Assembly: GCA_036785325.1 (NCBI GenBank)
Contig: JAXIVH010000029.1
Location: 4,228,117-4,292,116 of the forward strand
Reading direction: 5' to 3'
DNA: 64,000 nucleotides
Source: Urophycis tenuis
Taxonomy: Eukaryota; Chordata; Actinopteri; Gadiformes; Phycidae
The position numbers and the translations under genes were made by a program. The notes beneath the pieces were generated by a model, which saw only the letters and a program-made list of their open reading frames with translations, searched no databases and was not told the origin of the DNA. Shown here piece by piece: positions 44,835-55,032 of the stretch. Position 1 is the first letter of the stretch; the number at the start of each line of letters is the position of its first letter.

Positions 44835-46594
44835 CCCACCCTTCTCCTTCATCGCCGGTTGCGCTCACCTCTGACGCTTCCGATGTGGCGGTTGGGGCTG
44901 TGTTCGAGCAATGCGTGGGGGGCGTATGGCAGCCTCTGGCGTTTTTCAGCCGCCAGCTGCGACCGGCCGAACGGAAGTATAGTACGTTCGACCGGGAGCT
45001 GCTGGCACTCTATCTGGCTGTGCGTCATTTTCGCAATATGCTAGAGGGTCGTTCCTTTACCGCGTTTGTCGACCACAAGCCGCTAACTTTCGCGATGAGT
45101 AAAGTTACAGAGCCGTGGTCCGCGAGGCAACAGCGCCACCTTGCGTATATCTCGGAATTCACGACCGATATACAGCATGTGGAGGGGAAGGACAATTGCG
45201 CAGCGGATTGTCTGTCGCGCGCGGTGGCGGGTGCCGCCCGTCTCAATTTAGATTATAGGCTGATGGCTAAGGAGCAGGCGATTGATCCCACGGTGCGACA
45301 GCTTCGCTCCGCTGCATCTGGCCTGAGTCTGGCTGAGCTGCCTTTTGATGAGACGGGCGTCATGTTGCTTTGCGACGCTTCCTTGGCCTCTCCGCGCCCC
45401 ATCGTTCCTGCCGCGTGGCGGAAGCCCGTTTTCCAGGCGATGCACGATCTTTCGCACCCAGGGGTTAAGGCTTCTGTCAAGCAAGTGGCGGCTAGGTTTG
45501 TGTGGCGCGGTCTGAAAAAGGACGTGTGGGAGTGGACACGGGAGTGCGTCAGGTGCCAGCGTGAGAAGGTTCACCAACACACTAAAGCGCCGTTGCACAC
45601 TTTTGCGGTCCCTGAGCGACGTTTCGAGCACGTTAACTTCGACCTTGTGGGCCCACTGCCTCATTCCCGGGGTTTCACGTACCTGCTGACCATTGTTGAT
45701 CGCACCACGCGTTGGCCGGAGGCAGTGCCTTTGCAGACCACGACTACCACCGACGTAGCAAGGGCTTTTATCGGCGCCTGGGTGTCCCGGTTTGGCATGC
45801 CTTTAGACATAACCTCGGACCGTGGGTCGCAGTTCACGTCCGAGCTGTGGGATGCGGTCGCGCAGAATCTTGGGGTGCGGTTGCACCACACCACAGCCTA
45901 CCATCCTCAGGCCAACGGTTTGGTGGAACGTTTTCATCGCTCCCTGAAGGCATCGTTGCGCGCTACTCTCTCGGATGGCGATTGGGTGGACAAATTGCCG
46001 TGGGTGATGTTGGGGTTGCGCACGATGGCCAAGGGTGACATCCAGGCATCGTCCGCTGAGCTTGTTTTTGGTCAGCCCTTGCGGGTGCCTGGGGAGTTTA
46101 TCCCTAGTGCTACGGAGCCGTGGTCGGTTTCACAACACTTGCGTGACATACGCGCGGACGCCAGGCTTTTTGCGCCAGTTCCGACTTCGGCACATTGCAC
46201 TCCGCCGGAGCACGTGCCTGCAGACCTGGGCTCTGCCCCGTTTGTGTTCATCAGGCATGATGCTCATCGCGGGCCGCTCCGCCCACCGTATGACGGGCCG
46301 TTCCGAGTAGTGGTGCCTGGCCCGAAGCATTTCGTGGTGGATATCGGGGGTAGGCTAGAGTCCATCTTGGTTGACCGCCTCAAGCCTGCACATTTAGATT
46401 TTTCCGCCTTGCCGGAGATGGCGCAGCCTCCACGGAGAGGGCGCCCCAGGGCCCCCGTTCTGAATCCCGGCGCCGTGCCTTTTGAGCCGTCTGCGCCCAG
46501 CCGCCTTACGCGGATGCGGAGGGATTCCACTCCTTCGGCACCTACGCGGACGCGCTGTGGACGAGTAGTGGCACTTCCTCCTCGTTTTCGTTAG
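44804..46594 (+). CDS. Retrotransposon RNase H and integrase
   Basis: Open frame of 596 codons. It begins in the RT thumb/connection (ANATMLAHP), then RNase H with LTSDASDVAVGAVFEQ and DHKPLTFA, then GKDNCAADCLSRA. The integrase zinc-binding part has HDLSHPGVKASVKQ and CVRCQREK. The catalytic core shows NFDLVGPLP, DRTTRWPEAVPL, TSDRGSQFTSELWD and HPQANGLVERFHRSLK, consistent with D,D-35-E. The C-terminal part PYDGPFRVVVPGPKHF is SH3/chromo-like linker. The frame differs from the upstream protease frame because of the RT deletion. Start at the ATG is only the first in-frame Met. Confidence 0.88.
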   Translation: MAALANATMLAHPSPSSPVALTSDASDVAVGAVFEQCVGGVWQPLAFFSRQLRPAERKYSTFDRELLALYLAVRHFRNMLEGRSFTAFVDHKPLTFAMSKVTEPWSARQQRHLAYISEFTTDIQHVEGKDNCAADCLSRAVAGAARLNLDYRLMAKEQAIDPTVRQLRSAASGLSLAELPFDETGVMLLCDASLASPRPIVPAAWRKPVFQAMHDLSHPGVKASVKQVAARFVWRGLKKDVWEWTRECVRCQREKVHQHTKAPLHTFAVPERRFEHVNFDLVGPLPHSRGFTYLLTIVDRTTRWPEAVPLQTTTTTDVARAFIGAWVSRFGMPLDITSDRGSQFTSELWDAVAQNLGVRLHHTTAYHPQANGLVERFHRSLKASLRATLSDGDWVDKLPWVMLGLRTMAKGDIQASSAELVFGQPLRVPGEFIPSATEPWSVSQHLRDIRADARLFAPVPTSAHCTPPEHVPADLGSAPFVFIRHDAHRGPLRPPYDGPFRVVVPGPKHFVVDIGGRLESILVDRLKPAHLDFSALPEMAQPPRRGRPRAPVLNPGAVPFEPSAPSRLTRMRRDSTPSAPTRTRCGRVVALPPRFR

Positions 46595-46625
46595 CCACCA
46601 TAGGGTGAATTCTGGGGGGGGCTTC

Positions 46626-46813
46626 TGTGGTGACTGTCGCTTGACAAGCGAATTCCCCCTCTAGATCACTGGTGGTGTGTTCCACTATGTTGTGGGCGTG
46701 ACTGCCTGTGTTTTTACTATGTTGTTGTGTTTTGGGAAAATAAACGAGCTGACATGTTCCCATGCGCTCAAGCAAATAAGCGACTAACTCATTTGTATAA
46801 ACACACGCACTAA
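46626..46813 (+). repeat. 3' LTR, 188 bp
   Basis: Same length as the 5' LTR, with about three substitutions; the purine tract GGGGGGGGC lies directly before it. Confidence 0.9.
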
Positions 46814-47930
46814 AATACTTAATTAAATGTAAAATTGATGTTAAATTGATCCAGCTTAAAACATTTCACATTTGACCTATAGGCTATTGTTTGCATTGCG
46901 TTAAAGTTATTTTATTCCGAATAAGGTGAAGAAAAAGTTGTCCGACTCTTGCGGATCAGTCTCGCCACTGTTCGCACTCGAAAAAGTTGCGTACACGAGC
47001 TCAGACCTGACGTGAGATTTCATCGCAGCCTGCGCTCACGTTCAAATTGATAAATGCCAAGCTCAACGTGGAAATGAGCGTACGTCCATTTTACGCCCGT
47101 TTTCTGTCGTACGCTCGTTTGATAAATGAGGGCCACTGTATTTTTGCTAATATTTTTGGCGTCACCAACTGTACTATGCATATATGTGCCTGTGGCAAAA
47201 TAACACAGTGAAACACAGACACACTGCGCAACAGTTAGCGCACGGCTTCTTTTTGTAGCATTGCCTACATAAGGTCCAACAAGGACGATCAAATAACGAA
47301 TACCCTCTGATGAGAACCTGTATCTCTCATAAAGAATATCCTCAGGCAATGCCAAGGGATCGGATCTGTCCCGAAATACTCTGTCTCCGGAGAGACCCCT
47401 GTACTATCCGTGCTCCGAGGTCAACTGGTATTCCAACAAATGGTGACGCCATCGTAAAAGGAGGAACTAGGAGGCGGTGCTCGGCTTTAAGTAGCCGATC
47501 TATTCGGAAAGTTATCTGGAAACCTCCTCCCGACCAGGTTTGGTTGCGAGCATAAGTTACCATGGTGATATAACTCAGCTAAAAGAGAGCGACTTTCGTA
47601 TGACAGCTAACCCAGGCTTTGAGCTCAACATACCTCGCTAACCCACTAATCGAGCTTCGTAGTACACCCCCCTGGACTGCATCTTTTTTAAATGTTGGCT
47701 AACAATTATTGAAATAATTGTATATACCATGTGTTGCGACCCAAAAGTAGGCCTACTTGAAAAAAGAATAGATCAGACCTTTAACTTAGTAACAATTTTA
47801 TTTCTAATTTGTACATTATTTAGCAATTATTTCTGGTCAATACAGTTGTCTTTTATTTATATTAGTCTTCATACAAAATAATGTATTTCTGTTTTGAGCA
47901 GCATAATACGTCATCAGTGCGTGTGCGAAA

Positions 47931-48528
47931 CATTGACTGTATATATATATGGACAAACCCTCCGTGACGTTACCCATAGACTTCTTAACAGCGGAGATGA
48001 AGCCTAAAATTGAGCTTCTGGGCGCCGCCATCTTGGACATTTCAGTCTGTGTTCTAAGCCCGCCTACCTCCGGCCAGACCAATCAAAGCCTCAAATCCGT
48101 GAAGGTCATGCCCTGATGACATATGACAGCTGCCAATCAAGTTGACCACGCCCTTAATTATTCATAAAATAAATCCTTCTCTGTGCATTAAAATAATGGA
48201 TTCTAAAAAAATTCACCCCCCTCACAGTTGTCATGGACTCGAACACTACTGAAAGACACCAAAACCGTTTTTTGAACCAGGCTGTAAACATGTTTATTTT
48301 GGCTGTAAAGTTGGACATTTTAACATGGGTGTCTATGGGAGTTGACTCCTTTCTGCAGCCAGCCTCAAGCGGCCAGTCGAGGAACTGCAAGTTTTTGCAC
48401 TTCCGCATGGGCTTCATTTTTCAGCATGGAATGTTGCCGCTTGGTGCGAAAGCAAACGGGAGCGTAGACCACTGCGTAGACCTATGTTCCCACGGCCCAT
48501 TGGTCCCACGGCATATATACAGTCTATG
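47931..48528. mobile_element. MITE with TGACTGTATATAT-type ends
   Basis: CATTGACTGTATATAT at the left and, inverted, ATATATACAGTCTATG at the right. About 600 bp, non-coding. A 21-bp imperfect direct repeat (CCCACGGCCCAYTGGTCC) flanks the right end. Family not resolved. Confidence 0.55.
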
Positions 48529-48942
48529 CCCACGGCCCACTGGTCCTACAGTGCAAACTTACTAGCGCTAGCTAGCGAAGTATTGATCAGAAAGATGGAT
48601 CACAGTCATTTCTATGCACACATTTTCTAGTTTACACTGCAGCCTTTTTACATTGTCATGCCATGGTAATTCCTTGGAATTGCGTTTTATATATATATAT
48701 ATGAAAATATATTAGAAATCAAATTGTAAATACTATATTATCTAATTTAGATATAAAAAATAAATATGAAATGAAAAACATTAGTTATATTTAAATAATT
48801 ATTGTGGCGCAAAAGCAAATGTCCATGTATTCATATAATTAATATGTCAATATGGATGAGGGAACTTTTCAATCATTTCAAACTACAGCATGTATGAGCT
48901 TTCGTTGATAATTATTAATTGCATCGCGTCCAAGAGGGTTAA

Positions 48943-49599
48943 AGGGATATTCCGCCATTTTTGGAAATAAGCTCATTTTCCACCTTCCCTCGAACAAAAC
49001 AATCGATCTTTACCCTTTTCTCGTTCATCCAGCCGTTCTGTGAGTCTGGCGGTACAACTTTTAGCTGTAGCTTAGCATAGATAATTGAATTGGATTAGAC
49101 CATTGGCATCTCGCCCGCTTAGAAGTGACTACGATTTCCGGAATTTTTCCCATTTAAAACTTGTCTCTTCTCAAGTTTGAAAGTGCAATAAGACCGACGG
49201 AAAATGAAACGTGGCGATTTTCTAGGCTGATTTTACCCGGAACTATACTCTCATTCTGGCGTAATAATCAAGGAAAGTTGCAAAGGTACCATGGGCGCAG
49301 TGATATGACGCAGCGCCTCAATAGTCCCTGTAGGCTTCTTCCGGCAATACAACCAACGTGATTACCTGCTATTACCGGTGGTATACCGGGACTATACTTT
49401 GAGGCGCGTCATATCACTTCTAAGCGGGCGAGATGCTAATGGTCTAATCCGATTCAAAGATCTATGCTAAGCTACAGCTAAAAGTTGTACCGTCAGACTC
49501 ACAGAACGGCTGGATGAACGGGAAAAGGGTAAAGATCGATTGTTTTGCTCGAGGGAATGTGGAAAATGAGCTTATTTCCAAAAATGGCGGAATATCCCT
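48943..49599. mobile_element. MITE with about 190-bp inverted ends and TTAA target
   Basis: Ends AGGGATATTCCGCCATTTTT / inverse, flanked by TTAA (48939-48942 and 49600-49603). Arms extend to about 49130 and 49420. Non-coding. Same superfamily class as the element at 40537-41263 but unrelated ends. Confidence 0.85.
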
Positions 49600-49663
49600 T
49601 TAAGCTTCTCGTACATTTACATCGCGACGGTGCGTGCCGATGTGTGGAGCTTTATCAGACTAG

Positions 49664-49740
49664 TGTTACATGCTGGCTCTACGCATGAAACATGACCTGG
49701 GGAGACAACGCTGTTTTCTAATAATTATAAGGGTTTATTA
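49664..49740 (-). repeat. Inverted partial copy of the Gmr1-like LTR end
   Basis: Reverse complement of the last roughly 80 bases of the LTR at 52659-53045 (ATGCTGGCTCTAC...GAGACAACG...TAATAATTATAA), with a few mismatches. Confidence 0.75.
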
Positions 49741-49779
49741 ATTTTTACTCATCGGTTGTTTGAAATACAAAACAGTACA

Positions 49780-50100
49780 GGCAGACGAATACAATAAATA
49801 CATTAAAACTAGTGCTGTACAGATCAGCAGTCCACAAACAGACTGACAGACGTTGATCCCTGAGGGAAATTGCATTCGTTACAATACTATAGGGAGTACA
49901 ATAGGGAAAAAAGAAAGGCAGATACTCTATAGTAAAGTGTTAGTTAGAATATATAAATATATAATATAAACCTATGTAAAATAGAACCTATGTCAAATAT
50001 AACCTATGTAAAGCAATATACAGAAAATATACATCAGAATCAGAATTCGATTTATTGCCAAGTAGGTTTGCACCTACAAGGAATTTGTTATATATATAAA
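49780..50100 (-). mobile_element. LINE 3' ends, minus strand
   Basis: Two LINE-type 3' signatures: TTGATCCCTGAGGGAAATTGC at about 49853 and ATTTATTGCCAAGTAGGTTTGC at about 50050 with a (CAGAAT)n tail. Non-coding. Confidence 0.5.
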
Positions 50101-50639
50101 TAAATAAAATAAAATAAAAATAAGATAAAAGTAAGTACGTAAAAATAACTATAAAGATAAATATATATATACAATGAGTATAATATAATATAGTATAATA
50201 CATTAAGAAATATACATAAATGTACATACATCCAGGCATACACTAAGGTATAGGAAGCAGGGGAGACATGACAGGAAGCAGTCATGGCATCACAGGTCCT
50301 AGTCGGGCTCCCAGAGTGCTCTCCTTCTGCTTCCTCCCCTGCGTCTGCCTGGTCCTCTCCTCCCTGGTCTGGACCTGAAGCTGCTTATAGTAGTTCTGGT
50401 GAGACTGAACGGCCGCTGTGTTTGTGTTGTCCCTCGTCTCTCCAAAGGGCTTCAGTTTGCCTTTGTGGCGCTTGTAAGAGAGGCTTGGACAGACTGGCCT
50501 TCAGGTTGAAGCTGAGCTTGTTTGTCCCGGGGGTGGTGGATAAACTTGTGTTCCTGGTGAAAACAAAGGCTGCAGGGGTATTGGTTGCTTGGTTGATGTT
50601 GTGGGGGTCAACCAGTGGGTCAACCATTCAAACGTCTAT

Positions 50640-51980
50640 TGATGGATTGTGCTGGTCACTACCCCCATCGAAGTCTGGTTCAATACATTTGTTAACCGTA
50701 ATGTGCCAAGCAACAAGATATCCCGTAGCATGCCTGATGGAGTATTAATACAAAGTCCATCGTAAAAGCCCCGTCTCAAGTTATTTTAGTATTTGGTATT
50801 CCACAAATAATCCAATCTGACTGTGGCAGCAATTTCACCTCGAAAATGTTTACCGAAGTTTTGAAATAACTTCGGGTGAAGCATAAGATGAGTCATGCTT
50901 ACCATCCTCAAAGCAAAGGTGCTCTCGAGCGATTTCACTCGACTAAAATCTTTGCTGCACTTGTTCTGTTCCGAACTTGTCAGGGTTAGCGGTGAAGTAG
51001 GACCCAAATGCAGAGAGGCAAGGTGGCCAAGAGTAACTTTTACTACTTTATTTTAAACTTAAACACATCAACCCAGGAACAGACGGGTGACGACGACAAG
51101 ACGCGGACAAGGACTGAACACCAGACAGGACTTAAATACACAAAGACTAATTACCAACCCAAGACAGGTGAGGGAACAAGACACAGGTGAATACAATGGG
51201 GCAATCAACCAGGAGGGAAAACAGGACACTGGGGAAACACAGAGCAAACCAACCAAAACATGATGACGACACAGACAGACCATGACAGAACTACTGCGAG
51301 ATTGGGAGAAGGCCTCCCATGGTTGCTGTTAGCAGCACAGGGAGTGTCCCAAGACAGTCTGGATTTTAGCCCAAATGAGTTGGTCTTTGCGCACAAGGTT
51401 CGCGGTACGTTGTCCGTGCTAAAGGATGGCTTGCAGGAGTCGGACCCGCCAGTTAATCTTATTCATTACGTGCATGGTTTCACCGCGGGTTATATATGGC
51501 CGGACGGTGCGCAAAGAAGAACCTGGCTAAATCTCAGGCGCGAATGAAGGAGACTTTTGAGAGTAGACTGGTTAGTCCGGGGGATCAGGTATTGGTCTCG
51601 TTGCCAATCCCTGGCTCGCCGTTGTGTGCGAAATGTTCTGGCCCTTATGATATTGTTTGCCAAGTCACTGACCAAGACTATGTAAAAGCAACACCAAATT
51701 GGAGGAAATCCCCTCAGCTTTGTCACCTCTATTTATTAAAAACATTTTATTCTCCATCGTCCAGGAGTGATGTGACTGGAGATAACCTGGGGTCTGCTGC
51801 GCTGGCAGTCGGGGGTGCAGCTTCCTCTTCTCCTATGGTGGCAGCTGATGGGGAGGATGACGGTGCCCCTGATGACTGTTTGTTATTGCCAAGACTGAAA
51901 AATTCTGAAGTGTTGAACAATCTGGATGGCCTGTTGGGTCATATGCCGGAGAAACAGAGGGGTGCACTGAAATCACTGAT
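50640..51980 (+). pseudogene. Gmr1-like integrase, split by an insertion
   Basis: First piece: PPSKSGSIHLLTVMCQATRY with stops and shifts, then a core region near 50800-50960. Second piece: EGLPWLLLAAQGVSQDSLDF, SPNELVFAHKVRGTLSVLKD, PPVNLIHYVHGF, a shift near 51500, then SPGDQVLVSLPIPGSPLCAK and ATPNWRKSPQLCHLYLLKTF. Several stops and shifts make it non-functional. Confidence 0.75.
50978..51287. mobile_element. 310-bp insertion, solo-LTR-like, in integrase
   Basis: Starts TGTCAGGG, ends CCATGACA, with 5-bp target duplication GAACT (50973-50977 and 51288-51292). TG...CA ends with a 5-bp duplication suit a solo LTR; short inverted ends also allow a DNA MITE. Confidence 0.7.
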
Positions 51981-52658
51981 TTGATCATTTTCGTTTTTAT
52001 TTTTCGATGTACCGACATGCACAAACATGAGTGAGCATGGAATAGACGTCGTTGATGCTGCACCACTTAGGCAGCGTTTCTACCGCGTCCCACCGGCCAA
52101 ACTGAAAATTCTGGAAATAGACAATCAGTGTGTTATTTTTCTAAAATACTCAATCGATACCAGTGGAATTATTCCACAATTTAAAAGAAGTGCTGGCCCT
52201 CGCGTGGGCTCTTCAGCACTTGTATATTCAGCACTTGATGTATGTGATGGTGGAGGTGGTCATAATGTGGGGGGGGGGGGGGGGTTCAGATTGTACAGAT
52301 TAACCACATTAGGGGCGTGGACAATGTAATGGCAGATGTGTTGTCCCGTGCCCCAGATGTGGTGGGGTTGTTTGCATGCCTTCACTAATTTCTCTCCTCT
52401 CTTGTCTCTATGCCCCTGTCCATCTTAGATTACTTTTCCAGGGCCCGGAAGGGCAGTTGGTCAGGTGGTTGGGTGACTGGTGAGCATAAGGAGTGGTGAG
52501 AGAGTGTATGGGGAGGTTCTAGCTGATCCCGGTATGAGTGTTGAGTGGATGTAACTGGTGTTGGTTGAAGGGATTGGTATTGGTTATGTATTCAGGGTGT
52601 TGTTATTTTGGAATGTTTACCAACCGCAAGTACAGGTGGGCTTCTGTCTTAAGGGGGA

Positions 52659-53045
52659 TGTGACGACACTGGTGAGTCTTTGACTCCGCCCCAGCCGTTT
52701 GGCTGCACTCTCTCCCCCTGTTTGTGTGCTCATGCTTTTCTGAACAGGTGATGTGGTTCAGGTGTGCCTGATTGGCAGCAGGATAAAATCTCTGTGAACA
52801 CGACAGTCGGGGCGGCTCCCTCCTCCCCGCGTTAGGGCTTTTTCATGTGTCCTTTGGTTTGTTACCCCAGACTGTTTTTGCATGACACTTTTGGTTACTT
52901 AGCCTACATTTCACTGCACCAGACTTATTTGTTATATTTACTAAGTCTTAAACTTATCTTTATTCTTTAATAAATCCTTTATAATTATTAGAAAACGGCG
53001 TTGTCTCCCCGGTTCATGTTTCATGTGTAGAGCCAGCATGTCACA
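52659..53045 (+). repeat. 3' LTR of the Gmr1-like element, 387 bp
   Basis: TGTGACGACACTGG...CAGCATGTCACA, with the purine tract directly before it and AATAAATCC poly(A) context near 52970. Ends are inverted TGTGAC/GTCACA. Confidence 0.8.
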
Positions 53046-53224
53046 CCAGCAGTTGATGTCCGCGTCCAAGATAGGCTCTAGCTTCTCGGAGCCCACTTAG
53101 TATAACGTAGTATAACGAGTGTGTGTGTGTCATGTTCATTGTAACACTCACACACAATGACCATGCTTAAAAAAATAAACCCATGACAGTAAGGCGCCCT
53201 TTTTGTTACTCTACTGTAGTAAAG

Positions 53225-53760
53225 TAAGTTCAACTCAATCCAGTTGTATTTATGTAGTGCCAATTCATAACAGAAGTTGTCTCAAGACACTTTCCATATG
53301 GAGACCATGGCACGGATAGGCTCGACGAAGGAATGCAGAGCAGCAACAGCAGTGATAGCAACAATAACGATCAATGCAACAACAATGATAATAATAAAAA
53401 CAATAATAACTAATACTGATTATAGCAATAATGTTGCTGATAGTAACATATTGTAGCTGTTGTAGTTGAACAGGACCATGGGGGCATCAGATGATCCCAG
53501 AGGCACCTGCTGGATGAGAAAGCACACAGCTCTGGGGACAAAGTGTGAGTTGGTGACAGTCGTGGTTCAGTGTTTGCCTTAACAGCCCAAAGTACAAGCC
53601 TTATCAAAGAGGAAGGCTTTAAGTTTACTGTTAAATGTAAACAGGGTGTCTGCTTCTCGAACCCAAGCAGGAGTCCACAGGAGAGAAGCATAATGGCTGA
53701 ATGCTAATGCTTCATTCCTCAGGATCCTACTACCAACCCATTTGCTTACACAATTAAGGG
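53225..53760. repeat. Common teleost-type interspersed repeat
   Basis: CAGTTGTATTTATGTAGTGCC...TGTCTCAAGACACTTTCC, then an AT-rich (AATAAT) stretch, then GAGGAAGGCTTTAAGTTTAC...GGTGTCTGCTTCTCGAACC. The paired motifs are familiar from dispersed fish repeats. No ORF; family not named. Confidence 0.5.
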
Positions 53761-54361
53761 AGAGAGGTCTTCAATGGACACTTCTCTAGCATATCCATGT
53801 ATTTTTGTGTAATGTCTTTTAATTATTATTCCATATTCCTAATCTTACTATTGTCTCTTTTTCATGAGAATTAATCCTCTTAACAATTTTGTCCGCCGTC
53901 CCAAAATGCAGTGTTTTATTCAGCTTCATGTTGACAGATCAATATTAAGTTGTTTTTGTGGAGCTTTCTTCCCTGTGGAGGAGGCGCTGCAGTGTAGCCA
54001 CGGTTTCTCCAAGGACAGTGACCTCTGTGAACTGGGCTCGCCAACGCCTGAGGCAGCTTCCTCTTCCTCAGCCCCCTGCGTATGCATGGCTCTCCTCGTC
54101 TCCATACCCGCTGACCATGTCCACACTCTGAATCTGCAAACTGTGTTTGGCCTCCCGTCTGCACTCAATCACCCACCGCAAACTGAGCATTCTCAGTGGA
54201 TCCATCTGGAAAGCCTAGTCTCATGTTGTGTTTACAATGATGGGCAAAATATGTGAAGCCCATGACCTCTTGTTGGCTGTGTCTCAGACAGACAGCTTTT
54301 TCAGAAACACTGGTATGAAAACAAGTTTTTATGGAAAACGTTTTACTCATATATTCAGCTG

Positions 54362-54428
54362 TAAAGGCCATACAGCCATACAGACTTGAACTCAGACCTT
54401 GTCTGAAGTCAAGTCTGTATGGCCTTTA
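54362..54428. repeat. Hairpin AAAGGCCATACAG...CTGTATGGCCTTT
   Basis: Near-perfect arms of about 27 bp around CTTG; the left arm has an 8-base tandem repeat (CCATACAG). Confidence 0.75.
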
Positions 54429-54632
54429 TCACTCTATTATCACTCTATGAAGAGACCTCCATGTTGATAATCGGATGGTTTTCTACATGCAGGATGAGTC
54501 TTTTCTCCACTGCAGAAGTGAATGAATAAACATCCCACACATCATGCTAGTTACTTCTCTGAACGTGGCCTTCACCTACAGCAGAACAATGTTTTCCCTT
54601 GTTGTTGCTGTATTTGCTCTTCCCATTACATG

Positions 54633-55032
54633 TGTCACGAACCGGGCCTCACGGCCATGACAAAAAGGGGGACGCAACCCAAGGAAAGCCAATCAAAACG
54701 GTTTTATTAGCTAAATAATGCCAAATAATAAACAAGAGAAGAAACTTAATTAAATATGGCAGGTGTAGATCAGTGGTGTAGGTGAGTGCATGCGTGAAAC
54801 AGTGTGGGTGTGTGTGTGTGTGTGTGTGTGGTAAAGTGTAAAACTAGAACCAACCCGAACCAAAAACCCAAGGCTGCATCAGGAAGGAGAGAGGGGTGAA
54901 AAGTGAGCATCCAGAGCTTTTTAAAGTCTCATTGAGCACAGGTGCTGCCATTTCTCTGACGACCCTCAGCCCCCCGCCCACTGCCTGCAAGGGAGAAGAC
55001 AAGACGAGGCAGGAAGGCAGAGAGGGTCGTCA
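54633..55032. mobile_element. Possible solo LTR, about 400 bp
   Basis: TGTCACGAACCGGG...GAGGGTCGTCA with TG...CA ends and an internal (TG)n at about 54809. No clean target duplication, so the limits and class are uncertain. Confidence 0.35.

Larger units (their letters stand above)
43098..46813 (+). mobile_element. Ty3/gypsy-type LTR retrotransposon with RT deletion
   Basis: LTRs 43098-43285 and 46626-46813, 188 bp each, differing at about three positions. Target duplication AATAC (43093-43097, 46814-46818). A primer-binding site TGGTGACCCCGACACCGG follows the 5' LTR, and a G-rich purine tract (46606-46620) precedes the 3' LTR. Gene order gag, protease, (deleted RT), RNase H, integrase is the Ty3/gypsy order. 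LTRs start TGTGG but end CTAA rather than CA. The near-identical LTRs suggest recent insertion, but the missing RT makes it non-autonomous. Confidence 0.88.
42113..47134. mobile_element. Second Harbinger-like element inside the transposase gene
   Basis: Perfect inverted ends GGCCCTCATTTATCAAACG / reverse complement, with 3-bp target duplication ACT (42110-42112, 47135-47137). It carries scraps of its own Myb-like frame (MEKHPTAKRGGFFQKQK at 42327; LWKQIIVAVNSVSHVQRATE near 43015-43075). Its length is inflated by a LINE fragment (about 42423-42998) and an LTR retrotransposon (43098-46813). Confidence 0.8.
40273..47355 (-). pseudogene. HARBI1-type transposase gene, split by two insertions
   Basis: Minus-strand pieces from N to C terminus: 47355-47138 (ALPEDILYERYRF, RYFATG-like CYFATGTYMHS), 42109-41940 (VCVAIRKVVAALNTLL, PTQNVKEGFYQ), 41800-41660 (FPKLIGAIDCTHVPM, first catalytic Asp), 41564-41268 (GSVHDSRIFRES, VIVGDRGYACLRFLMTP with the second Asp, RFNGALK), 40532-40273 (GRIEMTFGIIKSRFN with the expected Glu, VVLHNIATIRRERTP, then a stop). 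The DDE residues are all present but lie in separate pieces. A 5.0-kb element cuts between Thr-Val and Cys-Val-Ala-Ile-Arg, and a 727-bp MITE cuts before the last piece. Confidence 0.82.
38293..47672. mobile_element. PIF/Harbinger element, about 9.4 kb, with nested insertions
   Basis: Inverted ends GGGGGGTGTACTACGAA(C) near 38294 and ...TTCGTAGTACACCCCCC near 47672; the right end also shares CTCGATTA with the left. Between them lie a plus-strand Myb-like gene and a minus-strand HARBI1-type transposase, the two-gene layout of Harbinger. About 5.7 kb of the length is later insertions (40537-41263 and 42113-47134). Target duplication not clear (ACT on the left, TGG on the right). Confidence 0.82.
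50640..53045 (+). mobile_element. Gmr1-like Ty3/gypsy element, decayed
   Basis: In order on the plus strand: integrase core (50640-50977), a 310-bp foreign insertion, rest of integrase (51288-51980), start of RT (about 52027-52140, APLRQRFYRVPPAK), a large internal deletion, end of RNase H (about 52300-52370, VMADVLSRAPDVVG), purine tract AAGGGGGA, LTR. Integrase before RT is the hallmark of Gmr1-type elements, first known from cod. The 5' LTR and Gag are not seen; 50280-50640 may be part of it but is not recognised. Confidence 0.75.
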
